Shown: one piece after another, positions 1 through 8,168 of the stretch
How the letters are laid out: every line of letters begins with the position of its first letter
How positions within the stretch are numbered: the stretch's first letter is position 1
Source of the DNA: Erythrobacter sp. Alg231-14
Lineage (GTDB): Bacteria > Pseudomonadota > Alphaproteobacteria > Sphingomonadales > Sphingomonadaceae
Assembly (NCBI RefSeq): GCF_900149685.1
Contig: NZ_LT702999.1
Span: 124,001-188,000, forward strand
DNA length: 64,000 bases
Reading direction: 5' to 3'
Position numbers and translations under genes: made by a program
The notes under the pieces: model-generated
The model's database searches: none
What the model saw: only the letters and a program-made list of their open reading frames with translations
What the model was told of the DNA's origin: nothing

Positions 1-621
1 AGGTCTTCCAAACCATTCCAGCGCGGCGGGCGTGACCAAACCAATGCTGCCACGGGGAAATCCGCGAAACGCATCGTCGGTGCCGCGTGTGCGGACCTTG
101 CGGGCATCACGCGCCGCCAAAATACGATCGCCCATCACCAAAACCACTCCGCGACCGGACGCTTCTGGATCGCTCGCAACGCGCACCGCATTGACGAAAT
201 TGCGCATCCCGTCGCTGCCTACGGCATCCGCCGGTCGCATCGCGCCTACGATTACCACGGGTTTTGTCGCCGGCAGCGTTAGATCGAGAAGGAACGCGGT
301 TTCTTCGGCTGTGTCGGTGCCGTGCGTGATCACGATCCCGTCCACATCATCATCCGCCATCGCATCGCCAATGGCAGAATGCAGCGCGGACCAGACGGGC
401 GGGCCTATATCTTCCGATCCGATATTGGCGATTTGAACACCGGACAAATGCGCAGCAAGGCCAAACTCGGCCACGCGTTCCAACCAATCATCGATCCCGA
501 TCTGACCCGGACGATATTCGTGCCGGGTCGCCGACCCCGCCATACCGGCAATGGTGCCGCCGGTGGCAAGAACCCGAATTTTCGGGAAATATGCGGAATG
601 AGCAGGGGTTTTTTCGGACAT
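1..621 (-). CDS. L-asparaginase, C-terminus beyond the window
   Basis: Hydrolyses L-asparagine to aspartate and ammonia. Reading the minus strand from an ATG at 621 gives 207 uninterrupted codons that run off the left edge, so the gene is partial. The N-terminus carries the first asparaginase signature ATGGTIAGMAG with its nucleophilic threonine (about residues 17-27). A second signature, ITHGTDTAEE, supplies the other catalytic Thr-Asp pair, and VGAMRPADAVGSDGMRN is also typical of the family. I see no signal peptide, so a cytoplasmic enzyme is likely. The start fits the family because only about 15 residues precede the first motif. Type I versus type II cannot be settled without the C-terminal half. 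Confidence 0.93.
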   Translation of the reverse strand, partial: MSEKTPAHSAYFPKIRVLATGGTIAGMAGSATRHEYRPGQIGIDDWLERVAEFGLAAHLSGVQIANIGSEDIGPPVWSALHSAIGDAMADDDVDGIVITHGTDTAEETAFLLDLTLPATKPVVIVGAMRPADAVGSDGMRNFVNAVRVASDPEASGRGVVLVMGDRILAARDARKVRTRGTDDAFRGFPRGSIGLVTPAALEWFGRP

Positions 622-730
622 AATTGTCGATTTGACGAGAAACTATGAAGACAGCAATTGATTTTGAACCTTTTGCCGCTAGATAGCCTTCACCGCAGCG
701 AACAATTTTGTGTTCCTTGCGCTCAACGTG

Positions 731-806
731 GGGCGATTAGCTCAGTTGGTAGAGCATCTCGTTTACACCGAGAGGGTCGGCAGTTCGAGCCTGTCATCGC
801 CCACCA
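731..806 (+). tRNA. tRNA-Val (anticodon TAC)
   Basis: A 76-nt cloverleaf. Acceptor arm GGGCGAT (731-737) pairs with ATCGCCC (796-802), followed by discriminator A and an encoded CCA at 804-806. The D-arm AGCTCAGTTGGTAGAGC and T-arm GGTTCGAGCC-like sequence are present. The anticodon loop centre TTTACAC gives TAC, reading valine GUA codons. It stands alone between the asparaginase and thioredoxin-lipoprotein genes. Confidence 0.97.
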
Positions 807-848
807 CGTTTTTCATGTTTCGCCGGAAATATGCGCCGATTGGCGCGG

Positions 849-1445
849 TTAAGCGCCGCTTTCCGCGTCGGCGAGCGCTTCGCGTATGCGGGCAATGGCC
901 TCTTCGCTGTCCCATTCATATGCACCGGCGATTCGAAAAACCTCATTGCCCTGCGAATCGAACAATATCGTCATCGGCAACAACCCACCTTCGGCAAACG
1001 CCGCCGAGAGATCGGCGCGTGGATCCAACCATTGTTCAAGCCGTGGGAGGTCTCTTTGCGCAAAGAACGGCCCAACCACTTCGGCGCCGCGCATATCCTG
1101 GCTTATGGTGATGACGCGGATTTCGCCGTCCATTTCGTCCGCCAAAGTGTCCAGCATTGGCATTTCAACCACGCATGGCACGCACCACGTCGCCCACAAA
1201 TTCAGCAATATCGGTTGATCAAGAGCGGCTAGGTCCAGCGTGTTGCCATCTGGGTCTTCAAACACCTGAGCGGGCAATGGTGTGCCGGCAAAGGCCCGCA
1301 CAATCTGTCCCGGCAATTGCGGGGGAGGCGGAGCCGCGCTTTGCGTATCGGTAGCAGCAGTTTCTTGCGCCCTATCCCCGGCCCCACTATCGCAGCCCGA
1401 AAGCGCAAAAGCAGCAAGAGCAGCGAGACAAATCGAACGGATCAT
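849..1445 (-). CDS. TlpA-like thioredoxin-fold lipoprotein
   Basis: Predicted periplasmic disulfide reductase or thiol-exchange protein of the TlpA/ResA group, 198 residues. The chosen start at 1445 gives a lipoprotein signal [18 protein letters not shown] with lipobox LSGC and lipidated Cys18; starts further upstream would bury this signal. A Pro/Ala/Gln-rich spacer (about 20-50) leads to a thioredoxin domain. Its active site is WCVPC, with CVPC at residues 88-91, followed by VEMP. The downstream [13 protein letters not shown] resembles the cis-Pro region. Such proteins often serve cytochrome c maturation, but no ccm gene lies nearby, so the partner is unknown. Its start codon overlaps that of argH on the opposite strand, so its promoter must lie inside argH. 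Confidence 0.88.
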   Translation of the reverse strand: MIRSICLAALAAFALSGCDSGAGDRAQETAATDTQSAAPPPPQLPGQIVRAFAGTPLPAQVFEDPDGNTLDLAALDQPILLNLWATWCVPCVVEMPMLDTLADEMDGEIRVITISQDMRGAEVVGPFFAQRDLPRLEQWLDPRADLSAAFAEGGLLPMTILFDSQGNEVFRIAGAYEWDSEEAIARIREALADAESGA

Positions 1446-2877
1446 GACGGACTCCCAATCAACCAGCAACGGAGCATCCTCCAACACCATGTGGGGCGGC
1501 CGCTTCGCCGAAGGGCCTAGCGCGATCATGCGCGAAATCAATGCCTCGATCCCATTTGACAAGATCTTGTGGCGCGAGGACATCCGCGCATCAAAGGCGC
1601 ATGTGGCGATGCTGGGCGCTCAAGGGATTGTGTCCGCCGACGATGCCGCCACGATCACCGCCGGGCTGGATCAGATTGCGGGCGAATACGAACGCGATGG
1701 CGTTCCCGAGGATTGGGACCTCGAAGATATTCATATGACGGTCGAGGCGCGCCTTACCGAAATCATCGGCCCTGTCGCCGGGCGCCTGCACACCGCGCGC
1801 AGCCGAAACGACCAGGTCGCGACCGATTTCCGCCTTTGGGTTCGAACGGCCAATGGTCGGGCAATTGCCGGGCTTAACGCATTGCGCGCCGCATTGGTGG
1901 AACGCGCAGGCGAACACGCCGATACGATCATGCCCGGCTTCACCCATTTGCAGACCGCTCAGCCGGTGACGCTGGGACATCATCTTTTGGCGTATTTTGA
2001 AATGCTAGGCCGCGATGTTGCTCGGTTCGAAGCGGCCCAAGAGCGTTTGGATCAATGTCCATTGGGGTCGGCGGCATTGGCGGGAACGGGCTTCCCAATT
2101 GATCGCGACGCCACGGCGCACGCCCTTGGTTTTGCGGAACCGACGCGCAATTCGCTGGATGCGGTATCGGACCGTGATTTTGCGCTCGATTACCTTATGG
2201 CGACGAGCCAATGCGCGATCCACCTTTCCCGATTGGCAGAAGAATTGATCCTTTGGGCCAGCCAACCGTTTGGGTTCGCCTCCTTGCCCGATAGCCTATC
2301 GACCGGATCATCGATTATGCCGCAAAAACGCAATCCGGATGCCGCCGAATTGGTGCGTGGCCATTCAGGGCGGATCATTGGCGCGTGCACATCGTTGATG
2401 ATCACGATGAAGGGTCTGCCTTTGGCTTACTCAAAGGACATGCAGGATGACAAACCGCCGGTTTTTGAAGCCGCTGGCCTGTTCGATCTTTCGGTGGCGG
2501 CGATGATTGGCATGATAGCCCAAACAACGTTTAAATCCGACCGTATGCGTGCCGCCGCCCAAGCGGGACATGCAACCGCCACGGATTTGGCCGATTGGTT
2601 GGTGCGAGAAGCGGACATACCGTTCCGCGAAGCGCACCATATCACCGGCGAAGCGGTCAAGCTTGCCGATACGAAACACTGCTCACTTGAAGAATTGGCC
2701 TTGGCCGATCTGCAGGCGATCGATGCGCGCATTGATGACAGCGTCTACCGAGCCCTATCGATCGAGGCATCGGTTGCATCCCGCAGATCCTATGGCGGGA
2801 CCGCCCCCGATCAGGTAAAGCAGCGCGTGAACGAAGCCATGGACGTGTTGAACGCGGCCGCTGAAAGGGATCAATGA
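1444..2877 (+). CDS. argH: Argininosuccinate lyase
   Basis: Splits argininosuccinate into arginine and fumarate, the last step of arginine synthesis. 477 residues from the ATG at 1444. The family signature [12 protein letters not shown] is intact (about residue 290), as are [12 protein letters not shown] and the MWGGRF motif near the N-terminus. About 15 residues precede MWGGRF; in-frame reading continues further upstream, but that stretch is antisense to the divergent lipoprotein signal peptide. A later start at the Met of MWGGRF is possible. The stop overlaps the following small lipoprotein gene (ATGA), and lysA follows, so these form a probable amino-acid/lipoprotein operon. Confidence 0.96.
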   Translation: MTDSQSTSNGASSNTMWGGRFAEGPSAIMREINASIPFDKILWREDIRASKAHVAMLGAQGIVSADDAATITAGLDQIAGEYERDGVPEDWDLEDIHMTVEARLTEIIGPVAGRLHTARSRNDQVATDFRLWVRTANGRAIAGLNALRAALVERAGEHADTIMPGFTHLQTAQPVTLGHHLLAYFEMLGRDVARFEAAQERLDQCPLGSAALAGTGFPIDRDATAHALGFAEPTRNSLDAVSDRDFALDYLMATSQCAIHLSRLAEELILWASQPFGFASLPDSLSTGSSIMPQKRNPDAAELVRGHSGRIIGACTSLMITMKGLPLAYSKDMQDDKPPVFEAAGLFDLSVAAMIGMIAQTTFKSDRMRAAAQAGHATATDLADWLVREADIPFREAHHITGEAVKLADTKHCSLEELALADLQAIDARIDDSVYRALSIEASVASRRSYGGTAPDQVKQRVNEAMDVLNAAAERDQ

Positions 2878-3113
2878 TGCGTATTGCTTTGGTAGTATTC
2901 GCGGCGCTCGCGACCACGGCTTGTGGTGCACGTACAGGTCTTGAGCCGCAGGCCGGCGCCAGTTTGCCGCAACCCACGTATGGTGAACAACAGAGCCCCG
3001 ATGCAGAACAGCTGCTTGAGCTTGGTGCTTTGGCCGCGCCCGAACGCAGCGTAGAATTGCGTCGCCGATCCGAAGAACGCGAAGACGATCCGTTCGACCT
3101 TCCGCCCGAATAA
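2874..3113 (+). CDS. Small LptM/LppL-like lipoprotein
   Basis: A 79-residue lipoprotein. The hydrophobic signal [17 protein letters not shown] ends in a lipobox, TTAC, with Cys at residue 17. The mature start [12 protein letters not shown] resembles the short motif of the LPS-translocon lipoprotein LptM (CGLKGPL in E. coli), but the match is loose. The rest is acidic and hydrophilic and ends [13 protein letters not shown]. It overlaps argH by four bases (ATGA) and sits 24 bp before lysA. Known family context is similar: LppL next to lysA in Pseudomonas and YifL/LptM next to dapF in E. coli. A role in outer-membrane LPS export assembly is inferred from context only. The second Met at 2877 could be the true start. 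Confidence 0.75.
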   Translation: MMRIALVVFAALATTACGARTGLEPQAGASLPQPTYGEQQSPDAEQLLELGALAAPERSVELRRRSEEREDDPFDLPPE

Positions 3114-3137
3114 CCCCTTTATCAAAGACCGATCCCA

Positions 3138-4397
3138 ATGGACCATTTTGAAATCCGAAACGGCGTGATGCACGCCGAAGATGTTGCTCTGCCGGACATC
3201 GCAGACGCGGTTGGTACACCTGTTTATGTTTATTCGCGCGCGACATTGGAACGCCACGCCCGTGTGTTCAGAGACGCGTTGAGCGACGTGCCCGAAAAAC
3301 TGATCGCCTTTGCGGTTAAGTCCAATCCAAACCTCGCGGTTCTCAAAGTGCTCCAACAACAAGGGTATGGCGCAGATGTCGTGTCGGTTGGCGAAATGCG
3401 ACGCGCCTTGGCCGCCGGTATTGCGCCCGAGAAAATCGTGTTTTCCGGCGTGGGCAAAACCGGCATTGAGATGAAAGCCGCGTTGGAGGCCGGGATCGGT
3501 CAATTCAACATTGAAAGCGAAGAAGAAGGCCTAGAATTGGCGGAGATCGCCGAAGCCATGGGCCGGACCGCGCACTGCGCTTTGCGGATCAACCCGGATG
3601 TTGATGCGGGCACGCATGACAAAATCTCCACCGGTAAAGCCGACAACAAATTTGGTGTTCCGATTGACGAGGCAGGCCAGATTTTTGGCAAACTCGCCGG
3701 TCAACCTGGCGTAAATCTGCGCGGCGTCGCCGTCCATATCGGCAGCCAATTGGGCGATCTTGCCCCGTTGGAGCGGGCGTTTGAGAAACTCGGCGCGTTG
3801 GTCGTCGCCCTACGCGGGGCCGGTCACACGATCACGCATGTCGATCTGGGCGGTGGATTGGGTGTCCCCTATCGCAAGGAAGACGTGATGCCGCCCCCCG
3901 CTGATTACGGGGCAATGGTCGCTCGAGTGACAAAGGATTGGGGCGTTGCTTTGATCTTTGAACCAGGCCGCGTGATCGCGGGGAATGCCGGAGTTTTGTT
4001 GACCCGCGTGGTGCGCGTGAAACGGGGTATCAACGATCCGTTCGTAATCGTTGATGCCGCGATGAACGATTTGGCCCGCCCGGCGCTTTATGGTGCGTAT
4101 CATGATTTCGCGGCGGTTGAACCAAACGGCGCGGACATGACGGCCAACATTGTGGGCCCGATTTGCGAAACAGGCGACACATTCGCGATGGGTCGGACTT
4201 GCGACCAATTGAAGACCGGCGACCTTGCAGTGTTCCGCACGGCGGGTGCCTATGGCGCGACCATGGCTTCATCGTACAATTCACGCGGATTTGTTGCGGA
4301 GGTTTTGGTGGACGGCGATCGCCATGCGGTCGTCGCAGATCGAATTGACGCCGGTGAGATTATGGACGCCGAACGCGTACCCGATTGGCTTGTATAG
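3138..4397 (+). CDS. lysA: Diaminopimelate decarboxylase
   Basis: PLP enzyme that converts meso-diaminopimelate to L-lysine; 419 residues, the usual length. The N-terminal PLP lysine lies in FAVKSNPN (about residues 59-66). HIGSQLGD, the glycine loop VDLGGGLGVPY and EPGRVIAGNAG (phosphate binding) follow in order. The C-terminal catalytic motif CETGDTFA donates the partner-subunit cysteine, and YGATMASSYNSR is also typical. The ATG at 3138 matches the family N-terminus MDHFEIRNG. It lies 24 bp after the small lipoprotein gene and 12 bp before the siroheme-synthase gene in the same direction, so co-transcription from argH onward is likely. Confidence 0.97.
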   Translation: MDHFEIRNGVMHAEDVALPDIADAVGTPVYVYSRATLERHARVFRDALSDVPEKLIAFAVKSNPNLAVLKVLQQQGYGADVVSVGEMRRALAAGIAPEKIVFSGVGKTGIEMKAALEAGIGQFNIESEEEGLELAEIAEAMGRTAHCALRINPDVDAGTHDKISTGKADNKFGVPIDEAGQIFGKLAGQPGVNLRGVAVHIGSQLGDLAPLERAFEKLGALVVALRGAGHTITHVDLGGGLGVPYRKEDVMPPPADYGAMVARVTKDWGVALIFEPGRVIAGNAGVLLTRVVRVKRGINDPFVIVDAAMNDLARPALYGAYHDFAAVEPNGADMTANIVGPICETGDTFAMGRTCDQLKTGDLAVFRTAGAYGATMASSYNSRGFVAEVLVDGDRHAVVADRIDAGEIMDAERVPDWLV

Positions 4398-4409
4398 AAC
4401 CGCATATCG

Positions 4410-5246
4410 ATGAGTGAGATCCAGAGCCTTCCCCTGTTCCATAAGATCGCCGGTCAAAGCGTTCTTGTGTTGGGCGATGACGGCGCTGCGGAACCCAAAC
4501 GCCGTTTGGTTGAACGCGCCGGCGGGGTTGTGGTCGATGATCAAGCGCGCGCGATTGATGAAGGCGTCCGCATCGCCTTTGTCGCGTATGATGATGCCAA
4601 GGCGTGCGAAGTCGCAGCAATCAATCTGCGTTGTGCAGGAATGTTGGTGAACGTTGTTGATCGTCCGGACCTTTGCGATTTCACAACGCCAAGCATTTTA
4701 GACAGAAACCCTGTTCTGATTGCGGTTGGCACTGGCGGCGCGTCGGCGGGATTGGCGAAGCACTTGCGCTTGCGGTTAGAACGCATCTTGCCGCAATCGC
4801 TTGGTCGATTGGCGCAGTCCTTGTTTGCGGCGCGGCCCCAATTGCGAAAACGCTATCCAGACGGTGCGCACCGTCGCCGGGCGATCGATGATGCCCTACG
4901 CGAAGGCGGCACGTTGGATGCGCTTAACCCTGCTTCCAATGATCGCGTGGTTGATTGGCTGGCTATGGATGCAAAGCCGCAATCGACCACGATTGTGGAA
5001 TACACATTAATCAGCGCCGATCCCGAAGATCTAACTCTGAAACAGGCACGGATGTTGGGCGAAGCGGACACAGTCTGTGTGAAAGGCAATATCAGTCCAG
5101 ATGTCCTCGCGAGGGCCCGCGCCGACGCCCAGCGCATTGTTTGCGACATCGCAAAATGCGACGGGCCAAGTGCTGCCAAACCATCTCGCTGTCAAACGGT
5201 GACACAGCCCAATTCGTTGATCGTGATTCTAAACAGCCACACTTAG
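4410..5246 (+). CDS. Precorrin-2 dehydrogenase/sirohydrochlorin ferrochelatase with vestigial SUMT start
   Basis: 278 residues. The first ~200 match the N-terminal half of CysG: a Rossmann segment SVLVLGDDGAAEPKRR, then LVNVVDRPDLCDFTTPSI, and VGTGGASAGLAKHLR with a downstream helical domain. This half oxidises precorrin-2 with NAD and inserts iron to make siroheme. From about residue 195 the sequence TTIVEYTLISADPEDLTLKQ followed by ARMLGEADTVCVKGNISPDVL aligns by eye with the opening strand-helix of SUMT/CobA (VGAGPGDPDLLT...). The glycine-rich SAM loop is lost and the protein ends about 50 residues later. A complete SUMT gene lies at 39572-40417, so methylation is probably done there. Follows lysA by 12 bp. 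Confidence 0.88.
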   Translation: MSEIQSLPLFHKIAGQSVLVLGDDGAAEPKRRLVERAGGVVVDDQARAIDEGVRIAFVAYDDAKACEVAAINLRCAGMLVNVVDRPDLCDFTTPSILDRNPVLIAVGTGGASAGLAKHLRLRLERILPQSLGRLAQSLFAARPQLRKRYPDGAHRRRAIDDALREGGTLDALNPASNDRVVDWLAMDAKPQSTTIVEYTLISADPEDLTLKQARMLGEADTVCVKGNISPDVLARARADAQRIVCDIAKCDGPSAAKPSRCQTVTQPNSLIVILNSHT

Positions 5247-5272
5247 GCGCACCATCGTACAGCCGCACACAA

Positions 5273-6337
5273 TCACGCGGCGCGCGCGGCGGGGGTTTCC
5301 ACTTCAAAGAAATAGCGCGACATCGCGTCGGCAGAATTCTCGCTCAATCCGATAAAAGCACGCCGACGGTCCGAAGAATCGGCAACCCGTTCAAACACGC
5401 CAGTTTCAACCAATTGTTTGATCCATCGCAGCGCCGTGGTCGCGGGAACCGCCGCCGCAATACACAGCGAAGTGACCGAAACACGGCTGTGTTCGGCATG
5501 CGCCGCCGTCAGATCAAGCAGCATATCCCACGCTGGATCGGCAAACATTTCCGCGTCGAAAAACTTGGCTCGCGCCTGACGCCCGGCGATCACCTGACGC
5601 ACGAGACGCGGATCGGGCAATGGAGGGCGCGCCGAATTGAACCGCGCGGCCTCGCTTTCCACTGTCCCTGTTCCAGCGTCGGCCAATCCTCCGCCCATCC
5701 CGAACATAGCGGCATTGCTGACCCCGTCTTTCGCATGGGCACGTAAGGATGCTTGCATCGCCTCAGCACCGGCCGGGTGACCCGACAAACCTTCCAGTTT
5801 TTGCGCAATCGCCTCGACCTGACGCGACAGGTGCAACAAATTGAGCCGATCATTCTCGGTCATTTCACGCACGCGTGAATTGGAAACATTGGCTAAGACC
5901 CGTCCGGCCGCCAGAACGCGCTCGGCGCGGCTGGGCTGGACCAGGATTTGGGGATCGGATTGGTCCAACGCAGCAAACACATCGTCCAACGCATCAATCG
6001 ACGTCGATACGATCAATTGCGCACCCGATTGCGCCGCGCGCAGATCAAGCCGGACCAAAGCAGCCAAGGTTGTTGCGTCCATCATTGGACAATCAACCAT
6101 CACAACATCGCCCAATTGCGTCACGGGCCCTTCGATCAAGTTGGAAACGGGGCCGCCATCGACGGTGCGGAAACCGGCACCGGACAAATCATCGCCAATT
6201 TCGGCCCGCATAGAATGTCGATCGGCAAAGATCGCGACACTGGCGGCCAATGCAATGTCGTGATCAGACGCATCCTGAGGGTCCTCTTCGACGGCATCAT
6301 ACGAAAAATCATTGGTCTGATAATCAAGTTGAGTCAT
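5273..6337 (-). CDS. Pseudo-receiver plus winged-helix regulator (hypothetical)
   Basis: 354 residues, no close name recognised. Residues ~25-155 look like a response-regulator receiver fold. GDVVMVDCPMMDATTLAALV matches the phosphoacceptor strand with Asp, QLIVSTSID the Ser/Thr position, and PQILVQPSRAERVLAAG the last strand, where the usual conserved Lys-Pro is Gln-Pro. A helical linker rich in Asn/Leu/Arg/Glu follows. Residues ~255-340 look like a MarR-type winged helix: RVSVTSLCIAAAVPATTALR as recognition region, then LVETGVFERVADSSDRRRAF as wing. The start at 6337 follows an AGGGGGC ribosome site; a longer frame reaches 6376 without one. It is divergent from the ECF sigma gene. Direct repeats upstream (6356-6374) suggest autoregulation. 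Confidence 0.7.
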   Translation of the reverse strand: MTQLDYQTNDFSYDAVEEDPQDASDHDIALAASVAIFADRHSMRAEIGDDLSGAGFRTVDGGPVSNLIEGPVTQLGDVVMVDCPMMDATTLAALVRLDLRAAQSGAQLIVSTSIDALDDVFAALDQSDPQILVQPSRAERVLAAGRVLANVSNSRVREMTENDRLNLLHLSRQVEAIAQKLEGLSGHPAGAEAMQASLRAHAKDGVSNAAMFGMGGGLADAGTGTVESEAARFNSARPPLPDPRLVRQVIAGRQARAKFFDAEMFADPAWDMLLDLTAAHAEHSRVSVTSLCIAAAVPATTALRWIKQLVETGVFERVADSSDRRRAFIGLSENSADAMSRYFFEVETPAARAA

Positions 6338-6355
6338 GGAATCGCCCCCTATGAA

Positions 6356-6374
6356 AGTAGAACGAGAGTAGAAC
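6356..6374 (-). promoter_or_regulatory. Two helix-phased direct repeats, candidate operator
   Basis: AGTAGAAC occurs at 6356-6363 and again at 6367-6374, an 11-bp period, close to one helical turn. The repeats lie 19-37 bp upstream of the start of the winged-helix regulator on the minus strand (read there as GTTCTACT twice). This spacing suits a dimeric regulator binding its own promoter. The owner of the site is inferred. Confidence 0.4.
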
Positions 6375-6430
6375 AAAAAAGGATCAAGTCAAGATTATCG
6401 AAGAAAATATGCCTTTTCCACCGCGTGAAT

Positions 6431-6458
6431 TGAACTTTTGCTGCGCTTTGCACGACTA
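6431..6458 (+). promoter_or_regulatory. Possible ECF-type promoter of the sigma gene
   Basis: TGAACTT at 6431-6437 resembles ECF -35 elements, and CGACTA at 6453-6458 could serve as -10, with 15 bp between. Transcription would then begin about at the ATG at 6467, giving a leaderless or nearly leaderless message. No Shine-Dalgarno sequence is evident before that ATG, which agrees with this. Weak evidence: one candidate only. Confidence 0.3.
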
Positions 6459-6466
6459 CGTAAGTG

Positions 6467-7045
6467 ATGGCAGATCGCAGACCTTCTTACCACGCCAATC
6501 ACACGGGCGAATTGTTCGACGAATTGCTTGTCGTCATGATCCAACGCGGCGATCGCAGGGCCTTGGACCGATTGCATCACCGTTGGAACACCCGCCTTTT
6601 GCGGGCAGCACGGCGATATTGCGGCGATATCGATGCCGCCGCCGATTTGGTTCAGGACAGTTGGATCGGAATTTGGAAGGGCCTGCCGAATTTGCGCAAT
6701 CCCGCGCGCTTTCGCAGTTACGCCTTTTCCGTTTTGCACCGGCGTGGGGCCGATCATCTGCGCACGACCATCAAGGAACGCGCGGCGATCCAAGACCACG
6801 ATGGAGACATTGACGTTGCTGATACCGCGCCGCTCTCTCCGCCGGCTCAATCCGAAAGCGCGGCCATCGCGCAAGCTTTTGCCAAACTGCCACCCGATCA
6901 ACGTTTGGCCGCGCATTTGCACTATGTCGAAGGGGTCACGTTGAAGGAGATCGCGATGATCCAATCCATCCCCGAAGGCACCGCCAAAAGCCGTCTATTC
7001 CATGCTCGCCGCGCGTTGAAAGCGGCCCTAACCGATAATTTCTAA
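6467..7045 (+). CDS. ECF-family RNA polymerase sigma factor
   Basis: 192 residues from the ATG at 6467 (a GTG directly before it is possible). Region 2 includes GDIDAAADLVQDSWIGIWKG (about residues 53-72), the core-binding and -10 recognition helix. Region 4 includes AFAKLPPDQRLAAHLHYVEG, then VTLKEIAMIQSIPEGTAKSR as helix-turn-helix for the -35 element. There is no region 1 or 3, as expected of ECF factors. The immediate downstream gene (12-bp gap) encodes a two-TM protein likely to act with it. It is divergently arranged with a pseudo-receiver regulator. Its regulon is unknown, and there is no obvious zinc anti-sigma motif nearby. Confidence 0.92.
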   Translation: MADRRPSYHANHTGELFDELLVVMIQRGDRRALDRLHHRWNTRLLRAARRYCGDIDAAADLVQDSWIGIWKGLPNLRNPARFRSYAFSVLHRRGADHLRTTIKERAAIQDHDGDIDVADTAPLSPPAQSESAAIAQAFAKLPPDQRLAAHLHYVEGVTLKEIAMIQSIPEGTAKSRLFHARRALKAALTDNF

Positions 7046-7057
7046 AGGAGAATTTTG

Positions 7058-7432
7058 ATGACCAAGACCGATGACGCCATCGCGCAAGCGTTGAACGCGG
7101 ATGACCGCGAATTCCTTGAAACACTGGAGGCCGACCGCGGATTGTTCCGTCAACTCGGTGACAGCTGGAAAGGGCCGCTTGGCGGTTGGGCAAAGCTGGT
7201 CTTTGCGTTCGCGGTCGTGTTGGGCGGATTGTTGCTCTTCACAATATGGCAGGTGGCTCACACCCGCGATCCGATGGAACACACATTATGGGCGATTGCC
7301 GCTTTGGCGGTCTTGATCGTGCAGGGCTTCATCAAGGAATGGATGTTTGCACGCATGAACATGCTCACGATCCTACGCGAAGTAAAACACCTTCAGGTTC
7401 AGGTCGCGCTGTTGTCTGAAAAAGACAAATAA
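7058..7432 (+). CDS. Two-TM partner of the sigma factor (DUF6768-like)
   Basis: 124 residues from the ATG at 7058 behind AAGGAG. The cytoplasmic N-terminus, TKTDDAIAQALNADDREFLE and on to FRQLGDSWKGPLGGW, is followed by two hydrophobic segments: LVFAFAVVLGGLLLFTIW (about 48-65) and LWAIAALAVLIVQGFI (about 77-92). A basic, amphipathic C-terminal helix ends it. The pattern (a DDREFL motif, GPL.GW, two TMs, position after an ECF sigma gene) matches what I recall of the DUF6768 family; that assignment is from memory. A membrane-anchored anti-sigma-like role is inferred from position alone, and no ZAS motif is present. Confidence 0.75.
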   Translation: MTKTDDAIAQALNADDREFLETLEADRGLFRQLGDSWKGPLGGWAKLVFAFAVVLGGLLLFTIWQVAHTRDPMEHTLWAIAALAVLIVQGFIKEWMFARMNMLTILREVKHLQVQVALLSEKDK

Positions 7433-7454
7433 AGCGGCGCACCGGCGGGCGCAG

Positions 7455-8069
7455 TCACGGCCGGATTTCAATCGGCGTTCCGTCGGGCACGATCTGCCAC
7501 AACTCTTCTATCTGAGCGTTGGTGAGCGCCACACACCCATCGGTCCAATCGCCCCGCATCCGGCCGGAGCGACCGGTGGGTTGGCCGTGGATGAAAATAT
7601 CCCCGCCGGGCGAACGTCCGTAATATTCGGCAAAGGCGCGATCTTGTCGATTGGGATAGGATATGCGCAGCGACAAATGGAACGAGCTGCGCGGATTGCG
7701 AGTGTCGATTGTATAGACGCCCTCTGGCGTTCGCTCATCACCTTGAAACCGTTTGTGGCCCGCCGGTGCGTCGCCAAATTGCAATCCACGATAGGCGCGA
7801 ATTGGACGACCGCCTTGATACGCGATCAACAAGCGTTCCGATTTATCGATGACCAAATAGTCGGCGACCAGCGGTTGGCCCAACGTATCGCGCGGCACGG
7901 CGCGGCTGGCGTAGCGTCCTTGCACTCCGCCCTGAACCACCGGGGGCAAGGATGTCGCAAAAGGTGACGTCATAACGCGCCCATTATTGGGTGCATCGCC
8001 GGACAAGTTGGTGGACCCGGCACAGGATGCCAGCATCAAAAATGCAAACAGGGCGACGATCACTCTCAT
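7455..8069 (-). CDS. L,D-transpeptidase (YkuD) lipoprotein
   Basis: 204 residues. MRVIVALFAFLMLASCAGS is a lipoprotein signal with lipobox LASC, which sets the start at 8069 rather than the longer frame to 8108. After a linker, the YkuD domain covers about residues 70-204. Its catalytic signature is IHGQPTGRSGR then DWTDGCVAL, with His and the nucleophilic Cys in the family HxnSDGC arrangement. DYLVIDKSERLLIAYQGGRP is the usual domain opening. It would cross-link peptidoglycan or attach lipoproteins to it in the periplasm. It is convergent with the sigma-partner gene and about 100 bp downstream of purA on the same strand. Confidence 0.92.
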   Translation of the reverse strand: MRVIVALFAFLMLASCAGSTNLSGDAPNNGRVMTSPFATSLPPVVQGGVQGRYASRAVPRDTLGQPLVADYLVIDKSERLLIAYQGGRPIRAYRGLQFGDAPAGHKRFQGDERTPEGVYTIDTRNPRSSFHLSLRISYPNRQDRAFAEYYGRSPGGDIFIHGQPTGRSGRMRGDWTDGCVALTNAQIEELWQIVPDGTPIEIRP

Positions 8070-8168
8070 CTCAGAGAGCCTTTTACGCCGCCTTGCGATG
8101 GCTCGCAATTGTGTCCCTCGCCTGCCTTACCCTGTGTCCCAGGTCTGGACTGGTTCGGCGCGAAACCC

